46,087 bases of DNA from Oceanicola sp. 22II-s10i. GTDB taxonomy: Bacteria > Pseudomonadota > Alphaproteobacteria > Rhodobacterales > Rhodobacteraceae. Under the pieces are notes generated by a model that was given only the letters and a program-made list of their open reading frames with translations, was not told where the DNA came from and made no database searches. A program made the translations under genes and the position numbers. Shown here piece after piece: positions 1 through 8,617 of this stretch. The DNA is taken from contig NZ_AQQU01000018.1 in the NCBI RefSeq assembly GCF_002210105.1, positions 1 through 46,087 on the forward strand, written 5' to 3'. Numbering within the stretch: the first letter of the stretch is position 1; every line of letters begins with the position of its first letter.

Positions 1-2
1 TG

Positions 3-356
3 CCGGGGCTCGGACATCCGGTGCACAAACCGGTCGATCCGCGCACCCCGCGCCTTTTCCAGATCGCTGTCGAGAACGGCAAGTCCGGTGAATACATCGA
101 GTTGATCCAGAAAATTCAGGCCGTTGCCGAAGAAAAATCGGGTAAGATGCTGCCGATTAACGCCACTGGTGCGATCGGAGCGATCTGCTGTGAATTCGGC
201 TTTCCCTGGAAGATCGTGCGGGGCTTTGGCGTCATGGCTCGCGCCATCGGCCTGGTCGGTCATATCCTCGAAGAGAGCGAAAACCCGATTTCCTATGAGC
301 TTTGGCAGCGCGCCGAGCAGGAAATTCTTGAAACGTCGGGTCCGGAAGCGAAGTAA
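3..356 (+). CDS. Citryl-CoA lyase / citrate synthase-like protein, C-terminal part (cut by window start)
   Basis: The frame is open from the window edge (position 3) and ends in TAA at 356, so only the last 117 residues are visible. They begin PGLGHPVHKPVDPRTPR, the citrate-synthase-superfamily segment in which a histidine precedes the substrate-binding stretch; this version is typical of the short citryl-CoA lyase/citrate synthase-like proteins rather than the housekeeping enzyme. Enzymes of this family make or split citryl-CoA-type thioesters. Only 3 nt separate it from the acyl-CoA dehydrogenase at 360, so the two are probably one operon. The N-terminal part and the catalytic aspartate region cannot be judged. 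Confidence 0.7.
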   Translation, partial: PGLGHPVHKPVDPRTPRLFQIAVENGKSGEYIELIQKIQAVAEEKSGKMLPINATGAIGAICCEFGFPWKIVRGFGVMARAIGLVGHILEESENPISYELWQRAEQEILETSGPEAK

Positions 357-359
357 CCG

Positions 360-1523
360 ATGCAGACGTCAGCCCCAGACACTCACACCGATCTGCGCGA
401 TGCCTTGCGCGCACTTTGCGCGCAGTTTCCGCCAGAATATCATCGCAGGTTCGGCGAAAACGAAACCTACCCCGAGGAATTCGTCGATGCGCTGACCCGC
501 GAGGGCTGGCTTGCCGCGATGATCCCCGAGGAATACGGTGGCTCGGGTCTGGGGTTGACGGAAGCCTCGATCATCATGGAAGAGGTGAACCGCTGCGGCG
601 GAAACGCGGGCCATTGCCACGGGCAGATGTATAACATGGGCACGCTTCTCAGGCACGGTTCGGAGAAGCAAAAGCAGAAATACCTGCCCGGCATCGCCAG
701 CGGCGCGTTGCGCCTGCAATCCATGGCCGTGACCGAACCGACAACCGGGACCGACACCACCAAACTGAAGACCACCGCGGTCAAGAAGAGTGACCGGTAT
801 GAGATCAATGGCCAGAAGGTCTGGATCAGCCGTATCCAGCATTCCGACCTGATGATCCTGCTGGCACGCACCACGCCGCTGAGCGAGGTCAAGAAAAAGT
901 CGCAGGGCCTGTCGATCTTTATGGTCGATCTGAAAGAGGCAATCGGCAACGGGATGGAGGTCCGCCCCATCGCCAACATGCCCGGCCACGAAACCAATGA
1001 AGTGTTTTTCGACAACCTGGAAATCCCCGCCGAGAACCTGATCGGCATCGAGGGGCGCGGATTTTACCATATTCTTGACGGGCTGAACGCCGAACGGACC
1101 CTGATTGCGGCGGAATGTATCGGTGATGGATACTGGTTCGTCGACAAGGCCCGCGCCTATGCCGTTGACCGCGTGGTCTTTGACCGTCCCATCGGCCAGA
1201 ACCAAGGCGTGCAATTCCCTATCGCCAGGTCCTATGTGAACATCGAGGCCGCCAATCTGATGCGCTTTGAAGCCTGCAGGCGGTTCGATGCTGGGCTGGA
1301 TTGCGGAGCACAGGCGAATATGGCTAAGCTGCTGGCTTCGGAGGCCAGCTGGGAAGCGGCAAATGCCTGCATCCAGACCCATGGCGGTTTTGGTTTCGCA
1401 CGGGAGTACGATGTCGAGCGCAAGTTCCGCGAGGCGCGCCTCTATCAGGTCGCCCCGATCTCGACCAACCTGATCCTGTCATATGTCGGAGAACATATCC
1501 TCGACATGCCAAGATCGTTCTGA
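360..1523 (+). CDS. Acyl-CoA dehydrogenase (IVD/LCAD-like catalytic base position)
   Basis: 387 residues, full length for an acyl-CoA dehydrogenase: helical N-domain (about 1-120), beta domain with MAVTEPTTGTDTTKL and VWISR (about 120-230), and FAD-binding helical C-domain with HGGFGFAREYDVER. It would oxidise an acyl-CoA to the 2-enoyl-CoA and pass electrons to ETF. The usual C-terminal base (Glu in GEGTNE, present in the paralogue at 3881-5026) is replaced by QVAPISTN. Instead LNAERTLIAAE carries a Glu where isovaleryl-CoA and long-chain dehydrogenases keep theirs, which suggests a branched or bulky substrate (inference). The ATG at 360 follows the upstream stop by 3 nt. Confidence 0.88.
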   Translation: MQTSAPDTHTDLRDALRALCAQFPPEYHRRFGENETYPEEFVDALTREGWLAAMIPEEYGGSGLGLTEASIIMEEVNRCGGNAGHCHGQMYNMGTLLRHGSEKQKQKYLPGIASGALRLQSMAVTEPTTGTDTTKLKTTAVKKSDRYEINGQKVWISRIQHSDLMILLARTTPLSEVKKKSQGLSIFMVDLKEAIGNGMEVRPIANMPGHETNEVFFDNLEIPAENLIGIEGRGFYHILDGLNAERTLIAAECIGDGYWFVDKARAYAVDRVVFDRPIGQNQGVQFPIARSYVNIEAANLMRFEACRRFDAGLDCGAQANMAKLLASEASWEAANACIQTHGGFGFAREYDVERKFREARLYQVAPISTNLILSYVGEHILDMPRSF

Positions 1524-1597
1524 AGGCCAAGGGCACCGCGCCAGCGGATACCTCCAGCGACGGATCGGCGGCATCCCGCCCGCCCTTTCCGTCGGCC

Positions 1598-1624
1598 AAA
1601 CCCACCGTCAGGCTTTGGGTTTTT
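1598..1624 (+). terminator. Possible terminator between convergent genes
   Basis: AAACCCA (1598-1604) and TGGGTTT (1616-1622) form a 7-bp stem with an 11-nt loop, and the right arm runs into a short T run ending at 1624. It lies 75 nt after the acyl-CoA dehydrogenase stop and overlaps the end of the convergent methyltransferase pseudogene. The stem is A/T-rich at its base, so this is a weak call. Confidence 0.35.
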
Positions 1625-2305
1625 CCAGCACGAGAACCAGCATCCGGCCTTTGAATTCGGCGCTGCCGCCAGGGGATTGATACCGCCCCCAAAGGCGGGC
1701 AACCTGCGTTTCGATCGCGGGCGTGATCCTGGATTTCAGCTAGGGCAGGTCCATCATTCTGGCCCGGAAATCGTTGAGGTCGCGAAAGGCGAGCGGACGC
1801 AGATAATCGAAACGCCGGGACATCAGGAACAGCCCGGCGTCCAGGCTGCGCTCAATCGCCGCCAGCGCCGCGGCGCGTTCGGGGCCTTCATCGTGAAATA
1901 CCCGCAAAACGTCGTTGAACGCGCCCTCATAGGCGGGTTCGCAGATATAGGCCCGCCGGGCCGCAGCAAGCGCGCAAGCTCGGCCAGGGCGGTATCCATG
2001 GACGGAATCGGCACGTGATGCAGCGATTTCATCATTATGGCGGCATCCATACTTGCCGTTTTCAGGGGCAGTGCCTCGCCCCGGCCCTGCAGAAAGAACA
2101 CAGCCGGGGCATCCTTTTCGACGGCGCGGGCAATCTGCGCGGCCTCGGCGTCGATGCCGGTCACATGCGCGGCAGCCGCCTCGCGCGCGATACGGCGGCT
2201 TAACCCGCCGTTGCCGCATCCGAGATCCAGAACCCTTGCGCCGCCGAGGTCAAGCGCCTGCATCAGCGGTATCAGTTCGTCGGCGTAGACCGGCAGATCC
2301 TTCAT
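1608..2305 (-). pseudogene. Class I SAM-dependent methyltransferase, broken by a frameshift and an in-frame TAG
   Basis: The first frame (2305 to about 1955) carries the SAM-binding motif VLDLGCGNGGLSRRIA and the later motif LARLLRPGG. Near 1955 the reading moves to a second frame (AYICEPAYEGAFNDVLRVFHD...), consistent with loss of one base. That frame meets TAG at 1742-1740 and then continues in the same frame to a natural-looking C-terminus (ending VLVLEKPKA) and TGA at 1608. All three pieces together give a normal-length methyltransferase of about 230 residues. The ATG overlaps the stop of the CitE-like gene by 4 nt (2302-2305), so it was the last gene of the minus-strand operon. Sequencing error could explain one lesion, less easily both. 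Confidence 0.8.
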
Positions 2306-3111
2306 CTGTCCGCCTCCAGCATATTGCGCGCCCGTTCGACCACCGGCGCGTCGATCATGCGCCCGTCAAGCTGGACCGCGCCCTTCGATCCGACCGTGTC
2401 CGCAGCGGCAACAACCCGCTGCGCCCAGTCCCGTTCCCGGTCGCTCAGGGCGAACCCCCGGTTGACGGTGCCCACCTGCCGGGGGTGGATGCACATCTTG
2501 CCGCCAAACCCCAGCCGTCTGGCACGGGCAGTATCCTCTTTCAGCCGGTGTTCGTCATCGAGCGCGACACAGACCCCGTCCAGCGGCGCCGGAAGCCCGG
2601 CCATGGCCGAGGCCACGACAATGCGCGAGCGCGCAAGAAGAAGCCCCTCGTCTTCGTCGTCGATACCGCAATCGAGCTGAAAATCCACCGATCCGAAGCC
2701 CAGCCGCGCAATCCCCGGAACAGAGGCGATACGATCGGCATTCCACAACCCGCGCGCCGTTTCGATCAGGGCGATCACCGGCATCGGACGCGGGAGGGCG
2801 GCGACAAAAGCCGCCGTTGCAACATCGTCCTCGGCCTTGGGCAACATGACGGCACCGACCCCTGCTGCGCCAAGAACGGCGATGTCGCCCGCGTGCCAAT
2901 CGGTTCCGATCCCGTTGATGCGAACCGCGACACCGGCCGTGCCCCCGGCATGGCCCGCCAGCCAGCCGGTAATCGCATCCCGCGCGGGGCGCTTGGCCTC
3001 GGGCAGGACCGCATCTTCGAGATCAAGGATCACGCCATGCGCGCCGCTGGCCGCCGCCTTGTCGAAACGCGCCGGTCTGTCACCCGGCACAAAAAGCAAA
3101 GATCGTTCCAT
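2302..3111 (-). CDS. CitE-type CoA-ester lyase (HpcH/HpaI aldolase superfamily), probable citramalyl-CoA lyase
   Basis: 269 residues beginning MERSLLFVPGDRPARFDKA, the classic CitE/malyl-CoA lyase start, followed by GVILDLEDAVLPEAKR (acidic Mg-binding segment), VRING, ALIETARGLWNAD (substrate and metal binding) and GGKMCIHPRQV near the end. Members cleave (3S)-malyl-, beta-methylmalyl-, citryl- or citramalyl-CoA to acetyl-CoA plus a 2-oxoacid. Its neighbours (CaiB/BaiF transferase, MaoC hydratase, MmgE/PrpD, acyl-CoA dehydrogenase) make citramalyl-CoA the best guess: pyruvate and acetyl-CoA would be the products. It lies 8 nt after the GntR gene and overlaps the methyltransferase start. Confidence 0.85.
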   Translation of the reverse strand: MERSLLFVPGDRPARFDKAAASGAHGVILDLEDAVLPEAKRPARDAITGWLAGHAGGTAGVAVRINGIGTDWHAGDIAVLGAAGVGAVMLPKAEDDVATAAFVAALPRPMPVIALIETARGLWNADRIASVPGIARLGFGSVDFQLDCGIDDEDEGLLLARSRIVVASAMAGLPAPLDGVCVALDDEHRLKEDTARARRLGFGGKMCIHPRQVGTVNRGFALSDRERDWAQRVVAAADTVGSKGAVQLDGRMIDAPVVERARNMLEADR

Positions 3112-3119
3112 CTGGTCCT

Positions 3120-3884
3120 CTAGCCTGCGCGCGATCCCGGTGCCCGGCTTTCGATCCGCAACGTGTTTGAATAAGTAAAGCGATCGGCCGGGTACAGGTT
3201 GATGGCCACCAGATAGGTTGCCCCGCTGCCATTCAGATAGTGGCGCGTAACCCGCAGCGCCGGATCGCCGGGCGTGGCCCGCAAAAGGGCTGCCGCGCCC
3301 TCGTCCAGCAGCGCCGCCCCGATTTGCTGGCGTACCTCGGCCGGAGAAACCCCGTAGCGCTGTTCGATCAGCGACCAGACCGGCAGGCCCGAGTCGTCAA
3401 CCACATCGCACACGCCGCGAAAGCTGCGCGCAACATAGATATCGGTCAGGGCAATTGGCGATGGCGCGTCGCGCTTGGACCGCAGCCCCTGCAACCGGGT
3501 CCAGATCTGGCCCGATGCGCCACCCAGCAGGTCCGCGATCCCGCCCTCGGCCTCGACATCTGCCACCTGTTTCAGGCTGAAGGTCACGTCGCGCTCATAT
3601 TGGTACAGATCCGAGACCGAATCGCCGACCTGCACATATCGCTGGCTGACCCGATCCGACCGCACCCGTGTGCCGATGCCGGGCCTGCGGGTGATAAGCC
3701 CCAGGGACTGCAACCGCCCGGTCGCCTCGCGCACGGTGTGCCGGGATATGTCAAACTGGCGGCACAACTCCTGTTCGGTGGGCAAGAGGGTGCCGACCGG
3801 GTAACGGCCCGCCTGAATATCCTCGATCAATGCCTGCGCCACTTGGGCATAGCGCGGTTGTCCCGCGATCTGGGCGGTGCTCAT
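3120..3884 (-). CDS. GntR-family transcriptional regulator (HutC/UTRA type)
   Basis: 254 residues from ATG at 3884, whose ATGA overlaps the stop of the upstream acyl-CoA dehydrogenase. Residues about 10-75 are a GntR winged helix (RYAQVAQALIEDIQAGRY, LPTEQELCRQFDISRHTVREA, RRPGIGTRV). The rest, with DIYVARSF and TRHYLNG, resembles the UTRA ligand-binding domain of the HutC subfamily. Sitting inside the operon, it most likely senses the pathway substrate or a CoA ester and controls these genes and the divergent CoA-transferase. A longer frame reaching to 4034 only overlaps the upstream gene and was not used. Confidence 0.88.
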   Translation of the reverse strand: MSTAQIAGQPRYAQVAQALIEDIQAGRYPVGTLLPTEQELCRQFDISRHTVREATGRLQSLGLITRRPGIGTRVRSDRVSQRYVQVGDSVSDLYQYERDVTFSLKQVADVEAEGGIADLLGGASGQIWTRLQGLRSKRDAPSPIALTDIYVARSFRGVCDVVDDSGLPVWSLIEQRYGVSPAEVRQQIGAALLDEGAAALLRATPGDPALRVTRHYLNGSGATYLVAINLYPADRFTYSNTLRIESRAPGSRAG

Positions 3885-5026
3885 ACCGGGTGTCGTTCGA
3901 TCAGTTGCCGCGCGACGATGATGCGCTGCAATTCGTTGGTGCCTTCGCCGATCAGCAAAAGCGGCGCGTCGCGATAGAGCCGTTCGACGTCGAATTCCTT
4001 GGAATAGCCATAGGCCCCGTGGATGCGCATGCAATCCAGTGCATTGGCCTGCGCCGCTTCGGTGGCTGAATATTTGGCCATGCCGGCCTCCATGTCGCAG
4101 CGCGCGCCCTGATCATAGGCCCTCGCCGCGCTTTCGGTAAGCAGCCGCCCGGCTTCGGCGCGGGTGGCCATTTCGGCCAGTTTCAGCTGAATCGCCTGAT
4201 GTTCGCAGATCGGCTTGCCAAAGGTCTTGCGCGTCTGGGCATAGGCCACGGCCATATCAAGCGCCGCCTGCGCCAGACCGACGCCCCGCGCGGCCACGTT
4301 GATGCGCCCAAGTTCCAGCCCGGACAGGACCTGTTGCAGCCCCCGGCCCTCGGCCCCGCCGATCAGGTTTTCGGCGGGCAAGCGGTAGTCGTCGAATTGC
4401 AATTCGCAAGTGTCGATGCCGCGATAGCCCAGTTTTTCCAGTTTGCGGGTAACGGCAAACCCCGGCCCCTTTTCGGCGATGAACAGGCTCATGCCCCGAT
4501 GCGGCGGCGTGGCCGTCTTGTCGGTCTTGACCAACAGCGCCAGGCAATCGCCCTCTTGCGAATTGGTGATCCAGGTCTTGGAGCCGTTGACCACGTATTC
4601 GTCACCGTCCCGCCGGGCGGTGGTGCGGATTGCTTGCAGATCGGTACCGCAATCAGGTTCGGTCAGCCCGACGCCACCGCGCAGTTCCCCGGTGGCAAAA
4701 CGTGGCAGGAACCGGGCCTTTTGCCGGGACGTGCCGTGTCGCTGCACCGCCGAGGCCATGATGAGATGGCTGTTGATGATCCCCGACAGCGACATCCAGC
4801 TTTGTGTGATGCGGGCGACGATCCGGGCATAAGTGCTGGCCGACAGGCCCAGCCCACCGTACTGCTCTTCGATGATACAGCCGAACAGGCCCATTTCCTT
4901 CATCCTAGCGACTATGTCGTGCGGATATTCATCCCGCGCCTCAAGATCATGGACATAAGGATCGACATCCGTTTTCAGGAACTTGTCGAGCGCGTCAAGG
5001 ATCACCTGATCGTTGTGGTCGGTCAT
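3881..5026 (-). CDS. Acyl-CoA dehydrogenase
   Basis: 381 residues, complete. It shows GLTEPDCGTDLQAI and WITNSQEG in the beta domain, RKTFGKPI in the C-domain, HGAYGYSKEFDVERLYRD, and the canonical catalytic glutamate in LLIGEGTNELQR. It reduces FAD while making an enoyl-CoA. Similar dehydrogenases accompany the itaconate gene set of Pseudomonas aeruginosa and the Rv2498c-Rv2500c genes of Mycobacterium tuberculosis (established knowledge), where their exact role is less clear than that of the transferase, hydratase and lyase. It follows the MmgE/PrpD pseudogene by 12 nt and overlaps the GntR start by 4 nt. Confidence 0.92.
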   Translation of the reverse strand: MTDHNDQVILDALDKFLKTDVDPYVHDLEARDEYPHDIVARMKEMGLFGCIIEEQYGGLGLSASTYARIVARITQSWMSLSGIINSHLIMASAVQRHGTSRQKARFLPRFATGELRGGVGLTEPDCGTDLQAIRTTARRDGDEYVVNGSKTWITNSQEGDCLALLVKTDKTATPPHRGMSLFIAEKGPGFAVTRKLEKLGYRGIDTCELQFDDYRLPAENLIGGAEGRGLQQVLSGLELGRINVAARGVGLAQAALDMAVAYAQTRKTFGKPICEHQAIQLKLAEMATRAEAGRLLTESAARAYDQGARCDMEAGMAKYSATEAAQANALDCMRIHGAYGYSKEFDVERLYRDAPLLLIGEGTNELQRIIVARQLIERHPV

Positions 5027-5038
5027 GATTGGCCTTTC

Positions 5039-6446
5039 CTAAACGGGCACACCGGCCAGAACCGCAGCAAAGGCGCGCGCGTCCGGTTGCGCATCCAGCC
5101 CCAGAACCGCATCGCGGATCGCCTCGGCGCGGTTGTCGGACACGGCTGTCGTGGCGTTGTCCCAGTATTTCGCGACAATCTCGTCATTGGTCAGCGGCCG
5201 GTCCGGGTTGCCACGGTTGATCTCTTCGCCATGCGTCAGCGTCCGGCCATCACCAAGCGTCAGCACGACCTCGCCCGAATAGTACTTCGGAAACGGCGCG
5301 TCAGGATAGTCGGCGCAGGTCACCTTTGCGGCCAGCGCCAGCAACTCCGGATCGTTCAGTGCCTCATCGGACAATTCCGTCAGCCCAAAGCGTTTGCGGG
5401 CCAGCCCGGACGCTACCGCCCAGGGGACCGAGAATTGCGCGTCATAAGAATTCTGCGGGCAGCGTTTGGTGCCGATCGGCTCGCATACGGTCTTGTGCAC
5501 GCCTGCGGGAACAAGCGCCTGAACCTCGACGATATCCTCCGCCGTCACCCCATGCGTCGTAGCAAGCGCCACGGCCGCATCGGCGCAGGCATGGGTGAAA
5601 TGGCAGGCCGGGATCGGCTTGACCGCAACGTTGTCGATCTCCCATGTCCGGCCCAGACCGGCGGTTGCCAGCGACAGGTCCATCTCGTCCTGCTCGGCCT
5701 TGTGCAAATACGAGGAAAACAGGCCGAACCGGCCCTCGTATGCGGCCCCCGGCCCCTTGAACCCGGCGCCGGCCATGGTGGCCGCCGTGATCCCCCCGGC
5801 CCCGGCCCAGCCGGGGTGCATCCGCTTGGTCCAGGCACCGTCCTGGAGAAACTCCATGCTGCCCGAGGCCATCGACAAGGCAATCCCCTGTGCATCCGCC
5901 ATCTGCGCCACGCTCAGACCGCTTAGCCGTGCGGCGATAAGCGCACAAGCAAAGACCCCGACCACACCTGTCGGATGGAACCCGACCTGGTGGAAACCGC
6001 CACGGGCGACCGCGCCCAGCCGGGTCGAAACCTCCATCCCGGCGACATAGGCGCTTAGCAGGTCGCGACCGCTGGCGCGGCGCGCGGCGGCAACGCCCAA
6101 GGCAGTGGGGAACGCGGCCGCGGTGGCGTGGATCACGCCCGCGACATGGGTGTCGTCATAATCCAGCCCATGCGCCAGAACACCGTATCATCATCACCGC
6201 ATCCCGAAGCGGCAACCCCGCCTCCATGCCGATGACACGTTCGGAACCCGACCCCAAGGAGGTCAGCGCGGTCAGCGTCCTGTGGGCAAAATCATACTGG
6301 GTCGAGGCCAGCGCGATGCCGGTTGCGTCCAGGATCAGGTGACTGGCCCGTGTGCGAATGTCCGCCGGTATGTCGCCATCCCCCAATCCGGCGACAAAGC
6401 CGGCCAGAACCGGCGCTATCGGTTCCTGTACTGTGGTGTCCTTCAT
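5039..6446 (-). pseudogene. MmgE/PrpD family protein, interrupted by a frameshift
   Basis: The N-terminal frame starts at ATG 6446 behind a GGGAGG ribosome site and reads VLAGFVAGLGDGDIPADIR...HLILDATGIALAS...GLPLRDAVMM. Near 6175-6190 the homology jumps to a second frame (LAHGLDYDDTHVAGVIHATAAAFPTALGVAAARR) and runs to TGA at 5039 with the usual HPGWAGAGGITAA and GFHPTG segments. One base added, or two lost, explains it. Joined, the pieces give about 468 residues, normal for 2-methylcitrate dehydratase/cis-aconitate decarboxylase relatives. A MmgE/PrpD gene is part of the P. aeruginosa itaconate cluster. The product is probably inactive unless the shift is a sequencing error. Confidence 0.85.
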
Positions 6447-6488
6447 GGCTTTGCCTCCCGCTGTTGTGAACAAAACCCGCGCCGGGCC

Positions 6489-6995
6489 CTAGTAACCGGC
6501 ATCCAGTTCCGCCGCCGTCGCCCTGGAATGAACCAGGGCACTGCGGACAAACGTCAAAAATACAGTGCCATCCTGTTTGATCCCGGTCGTGCGCACGGTC
6601 ACGATGCCCTGACCGGGCCGTGATTTCGACGGGCGCAGGTCCAGCACCTCGGATTCGGCATAAAGCGTATCGCCGGGAAAGACCGGCGCGGTCAGTTCGA
6701 TCTTGTCCCAGCCCAGGTTCGCCACCGCCTTGCCCGATATTTCGGACACGGACATTCCCGCCACGATGGCCAGGGTCAGCGTTGAATTGACCAACGGTTT
6801 TCCGAACTCGGTCTTCGCCGCGAAATGAGCGTCGCAATGCACCGGATGCGGGTTCATCGTCAACAGCGAGAACTGGATGTTGTCCGTCTCGGTCACGGTG
6901 CGACCGGGGCGGTGTTCATAGATGTCACCGACCTTGAAATCCTCGAAATACTGGCCGACCTCAGCCCGGTAGCGGTTCTCGGAAATTTTTTTCAT
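6489..6995 (-). CDS. MaoC-like (R)-specific enoyl-CoA hydratase, candidate itaconyl/mesaconyl-CoA hydratase
   Basis: 168 residues from ATG 6995 (an ATG at 7043 would add 16). A single hot-dog domain: EHRPGRTVTETDNIQFSLLT followed by NPHPVHCDAHFA, in which the Asp/His hydratase pair is recognisable, then GWDKIELTAPVFPGDTLYAES. This size and layout match the short MaoC proteins found with CitE-like lyases, such as mycobacterial Rv2499c, rather than the larger P. aeruginosa Ich. The expected reaction is hydration of itaconyl-CoA or a related enoyl-CoA to citramalyl-CoA. It lies 42 nt upstream of the MmgE/PrpD start and is the first gene of the minus-strand operon. Confidence 0.85.
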   Translation of the reverse strand: MKKISENRYRAEVGQYFEDFKVGDIYEHRPGRTVTETDNIQFSLLTMNPHPVHCDAHFAAKTEFGKPLVNSTLTLAIVAGMSVSEISGKAVANLGWDKIELTAPVFPGDTLYAESEVLDLRPSKSRPGQGIVTVRTTGIKQDGTVFLTFVRSALVHSRATAAELDAGY

Positions 6996-7025
6996 GGGAT
7001 GCGCTCGCTTGGGCTGGATCATTTG

Positions 7026-7053
7026 GCCGGACAAACGTATCAATGCCGGACAA
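7026..7053. promoter_or_regulatory. Direct repeat in the divergent promoter region (possible GntR site)
   Basis: GCCGGACAA occurs at 7026-7034 and again at 7045-7053, two helical turns apart, in the 113-nt gap between the divergent MaoC (start 6995) and CoA-transferase (start 7109) genes. This is the only intergenic space that could hold control sites for both transcripts. I could not place convincing -35/-10 boxes. GntR proteins usually prefer inverted repeats, so binding is speculative. Confidence 0.25.
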
Positions 7054-7108
7054 GCAGGTCAACCTGGACCCGCCGCGCCTCACGCTGAATGAAGAAGGAG
7101 CGAATGCA

Positions 7109-8218
7109 ATGCTGCCACTGGACGGGCTTCTTGTCGTTACATTGGAACAGGCGGTTGCAGGACCGATGTGCACGGTACGGCTTGCCGATGCGGGCGCGCG
7201 GGTCATCAAGATCGAACGCCCCGGCGGCGAGACGGCGCGCCACTATGACAGCGTCGCCAGGGGCACCAGCGCCTATTTCGCCTGGCTCAACCGGGGCAAG
7301 GAAAGCTGCGAAATGAACATCAAAGAGGCCGGGGATCGCGCGTTGCTTGAACGCATGGTGGCCAAGGCGGATGTGTTTGTCCGCAATATCGCCCCCGGCG
7401 CGGCAGCGCGGCTGGATCTGGACGCGCAGGAACTGGCCAGGAAATATCCGCGCCTGATCTGCGTCGATATTTTCGGCTACGACCAGGGCACTGACTATGC
7501 CAAACGTCTGGCCTATGACATGCTGATCCAGGCAGAAAGCGGCATCTGCGCCGTTACCGGAACGGCGGACGAGCCGGTCAAGGTCGGTGTGTCGATGGCC
7601 GACATCACCACCGGGCAGAACGCCTATTCAGCCGTGCTTGAGGCGCTGATCGAACGCGGCATCACGGGCCGTGGCAAGGCAATCGAAATTGCGATGTTCG
7701 ACGGCATCGCCGACATGATGTGTGTGCCCTTGCTGCATTATGACTTTGCCGGCCGGGAAACCCCGCGCATGGGACTGGCCCATTCCGTCATCGCCCCCTA
7801 CGGCAAGGTTCGTTGCAGCGATGGCGATGTTGTCATTGTCTGCCAGCAGCACAATGAATGGGTGCGGTTCTGCACCGGAGTTCTGGAAATGCCCGACCTG
7901 GTCGAGGATGCACGGTTTGCAACGAATGCCGACCGGGTGGCCAATACGCCCGAATTGTTTGACATCATCGCCGGGGTGTTCGGAAAACTGCCCCGCGGCG
8001 AGGCCATCGCGCGTCTCGATGCCCACCGCCTGCCATGGGCCAATGTGTCCACCGTTGCCGACCTGTCGAAACATCCCGCGCTTCGCAAGATCAGCGTCGA
8101 GACACCGGGGGGAGACATCGAGGTAACGGCCTCGCCCCTGCGCGACGATATCGCGAGTCGCCCGGTCCCGTCGCTCGGCGCGCATACAACCGCGATACGG
8201 CGCGAATTCCAGCCATAG
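7109..8218 (+). CDS. Family III CoA-transferase (CaiB/BaiF), candidate itaconate/mesaconate CoA-transferase
   Basis: 369 residues. The ATG at 7109 follows AAGGAG by 8 nt; an in-frame ATG at 7043 without such a site would add 22 residues. Family features are LPLDGLLVVTLEQAVAGPMCT, IKIERPGGETAR, WLNRGKES and VSMADITTG, where Asp165 is the nucleophile expected to carry the acyl-anhydride intermediate. The enzyme moves CoA from a donor such as succinyl-CoA to a carboxylic acid. Divergent from the MaoC-CitE operon, it would supply the first step, activation of the C5 acid. Stop TAG at 8218. Confidence 0.88.
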   Translation: MLPLDGLLVVTLEQAVAGPMCTVRLADAGARVIKIERPGGETARHYDSVARGTSAYFAWLNRGKESCEMNIKEAGDRALLERMVAKADVFVRNIAPGAAARLDLDAQELARKYPRLICVDIFGYDQGTDYAKRLAYDMLIQAESGICAVTGTADEPVKVGVSMADITTGQNAYSAVLEALIERGITGRGKAIEIAMFDGIADMMCVPLLHYDFAGRETPRMGLAHSVIAPYGKVRCSDGDVVIVCQQHNEWVRFCTGVLEMPDLVEDARFATNADRVANTPELFDIIAGVFGKLPRGEAIARLDAHRLPWANVSTVADLSKHPALRKISVETPGGDIEVTASPLRDDIASRPVPSLGAHTTAIRREFQP

Positions 8219-8319
8219 CCGTATGCCGGCTTGGGGGACGTTACCGCCCTGCAAATGGACCTGTCCTGTTTCTGTGCCGCCCCAAGTGCTCGTTTAGGCC
8301 AATTTTTCCCTTCGAACGC

Positions 8320-8400
8320 GACAGGGTTTTCCAGCATGACGCGGATCTTTTCCTCAGACTAATGGTGCTTCCGAGCGCGCCGCCGAATGTCCGCTGCCAT
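8320..8400 (-). pseudogene. Remnant of an IS3-family OrfA (transposase HTH protein)
   Basis: Reading leftward from 8400, MAADIRRRARKHH, then TAG, then SEEKIRVML resembles the RRRTRKHHSAEEKIRIVL start of IS3-group OrfA proteins. The resemblance stops after about 25 residues. The rest of 8219-8544 holds no gene I recognise. Short and decayed, so only a suggestion. Confidence 0.3.
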
Positions 8401-8514
8401 CGCCTCAGCTGTAGGCTTCGATGATGCCAAATCCATCCGTTACAAAATCAACTCAGATGTCGCAAAGGCACCGAAGACAAACAATACTCCCATCACGGTA
8501 GCAGCGGGTTGAAG

Positions 8515-8536
8515 GGCGGGAAAAACTCATCCCGCC
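8515..8536 (-). terminator. Hairpin, probable end of the 16-kb catabolic operon, now separated by IS66
   Basis: GGCGGGA (8515-8521) and TCCCGCC (8530-8536) pair perfectly around an 8-nt loop. If the IS66 element and one target copy are removed, this hairpin lies about 10 nt after the stop of the hydrolase gene (11030), where a terminator is expected. There is no T run after the stem, so it may act as a 3'-end stabiliser instead. Confidence 0.4.
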
Positions 8537-8544
8537 AGATCATC
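8537..8544. repeat. Target-site duplication, left copy
   Basis: AGATCATC immediately precedes the left end of the IS66 element and recurs at 11021-11028 after its right end. Eight bp is the duplication length typical of IS66. Confidence 0.95.
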
Positions 8545-8567
8545 GTAAGCGCCGTCGCAACCCCACG
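8545..8567 (+). repeat. IS66 left inverted repeat
   Basis: 23-bp terminal repeat starting GTAAGCGCCGTCGCAACC; it matches the complement of 10998-11020 at 21 of 23 positions. Confidence 0.9.
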
Positions 8568-8617
8568 TTGCTGCTAATGGCTTCGGCTGCGAGGTGATCT
8601 CCATCTCATGATGGGGA

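Noticed and set aside
2053..3123. A 356-residue open frame on + opposite the CitE-like gene.
   Set aside because: Shadow of a well-supported gene; Arg/Pro-rich and without recognisable features.
4199..5926. A 575-residue open frame on + opposite the acyl-CoA dehydrogenase and MmgE/PrpD genes.
   Set aside because: It is antisense to two clear families, rich in Arg/Gly/Gln as high-GC shadow frames are, and has no ribosome site or domain.
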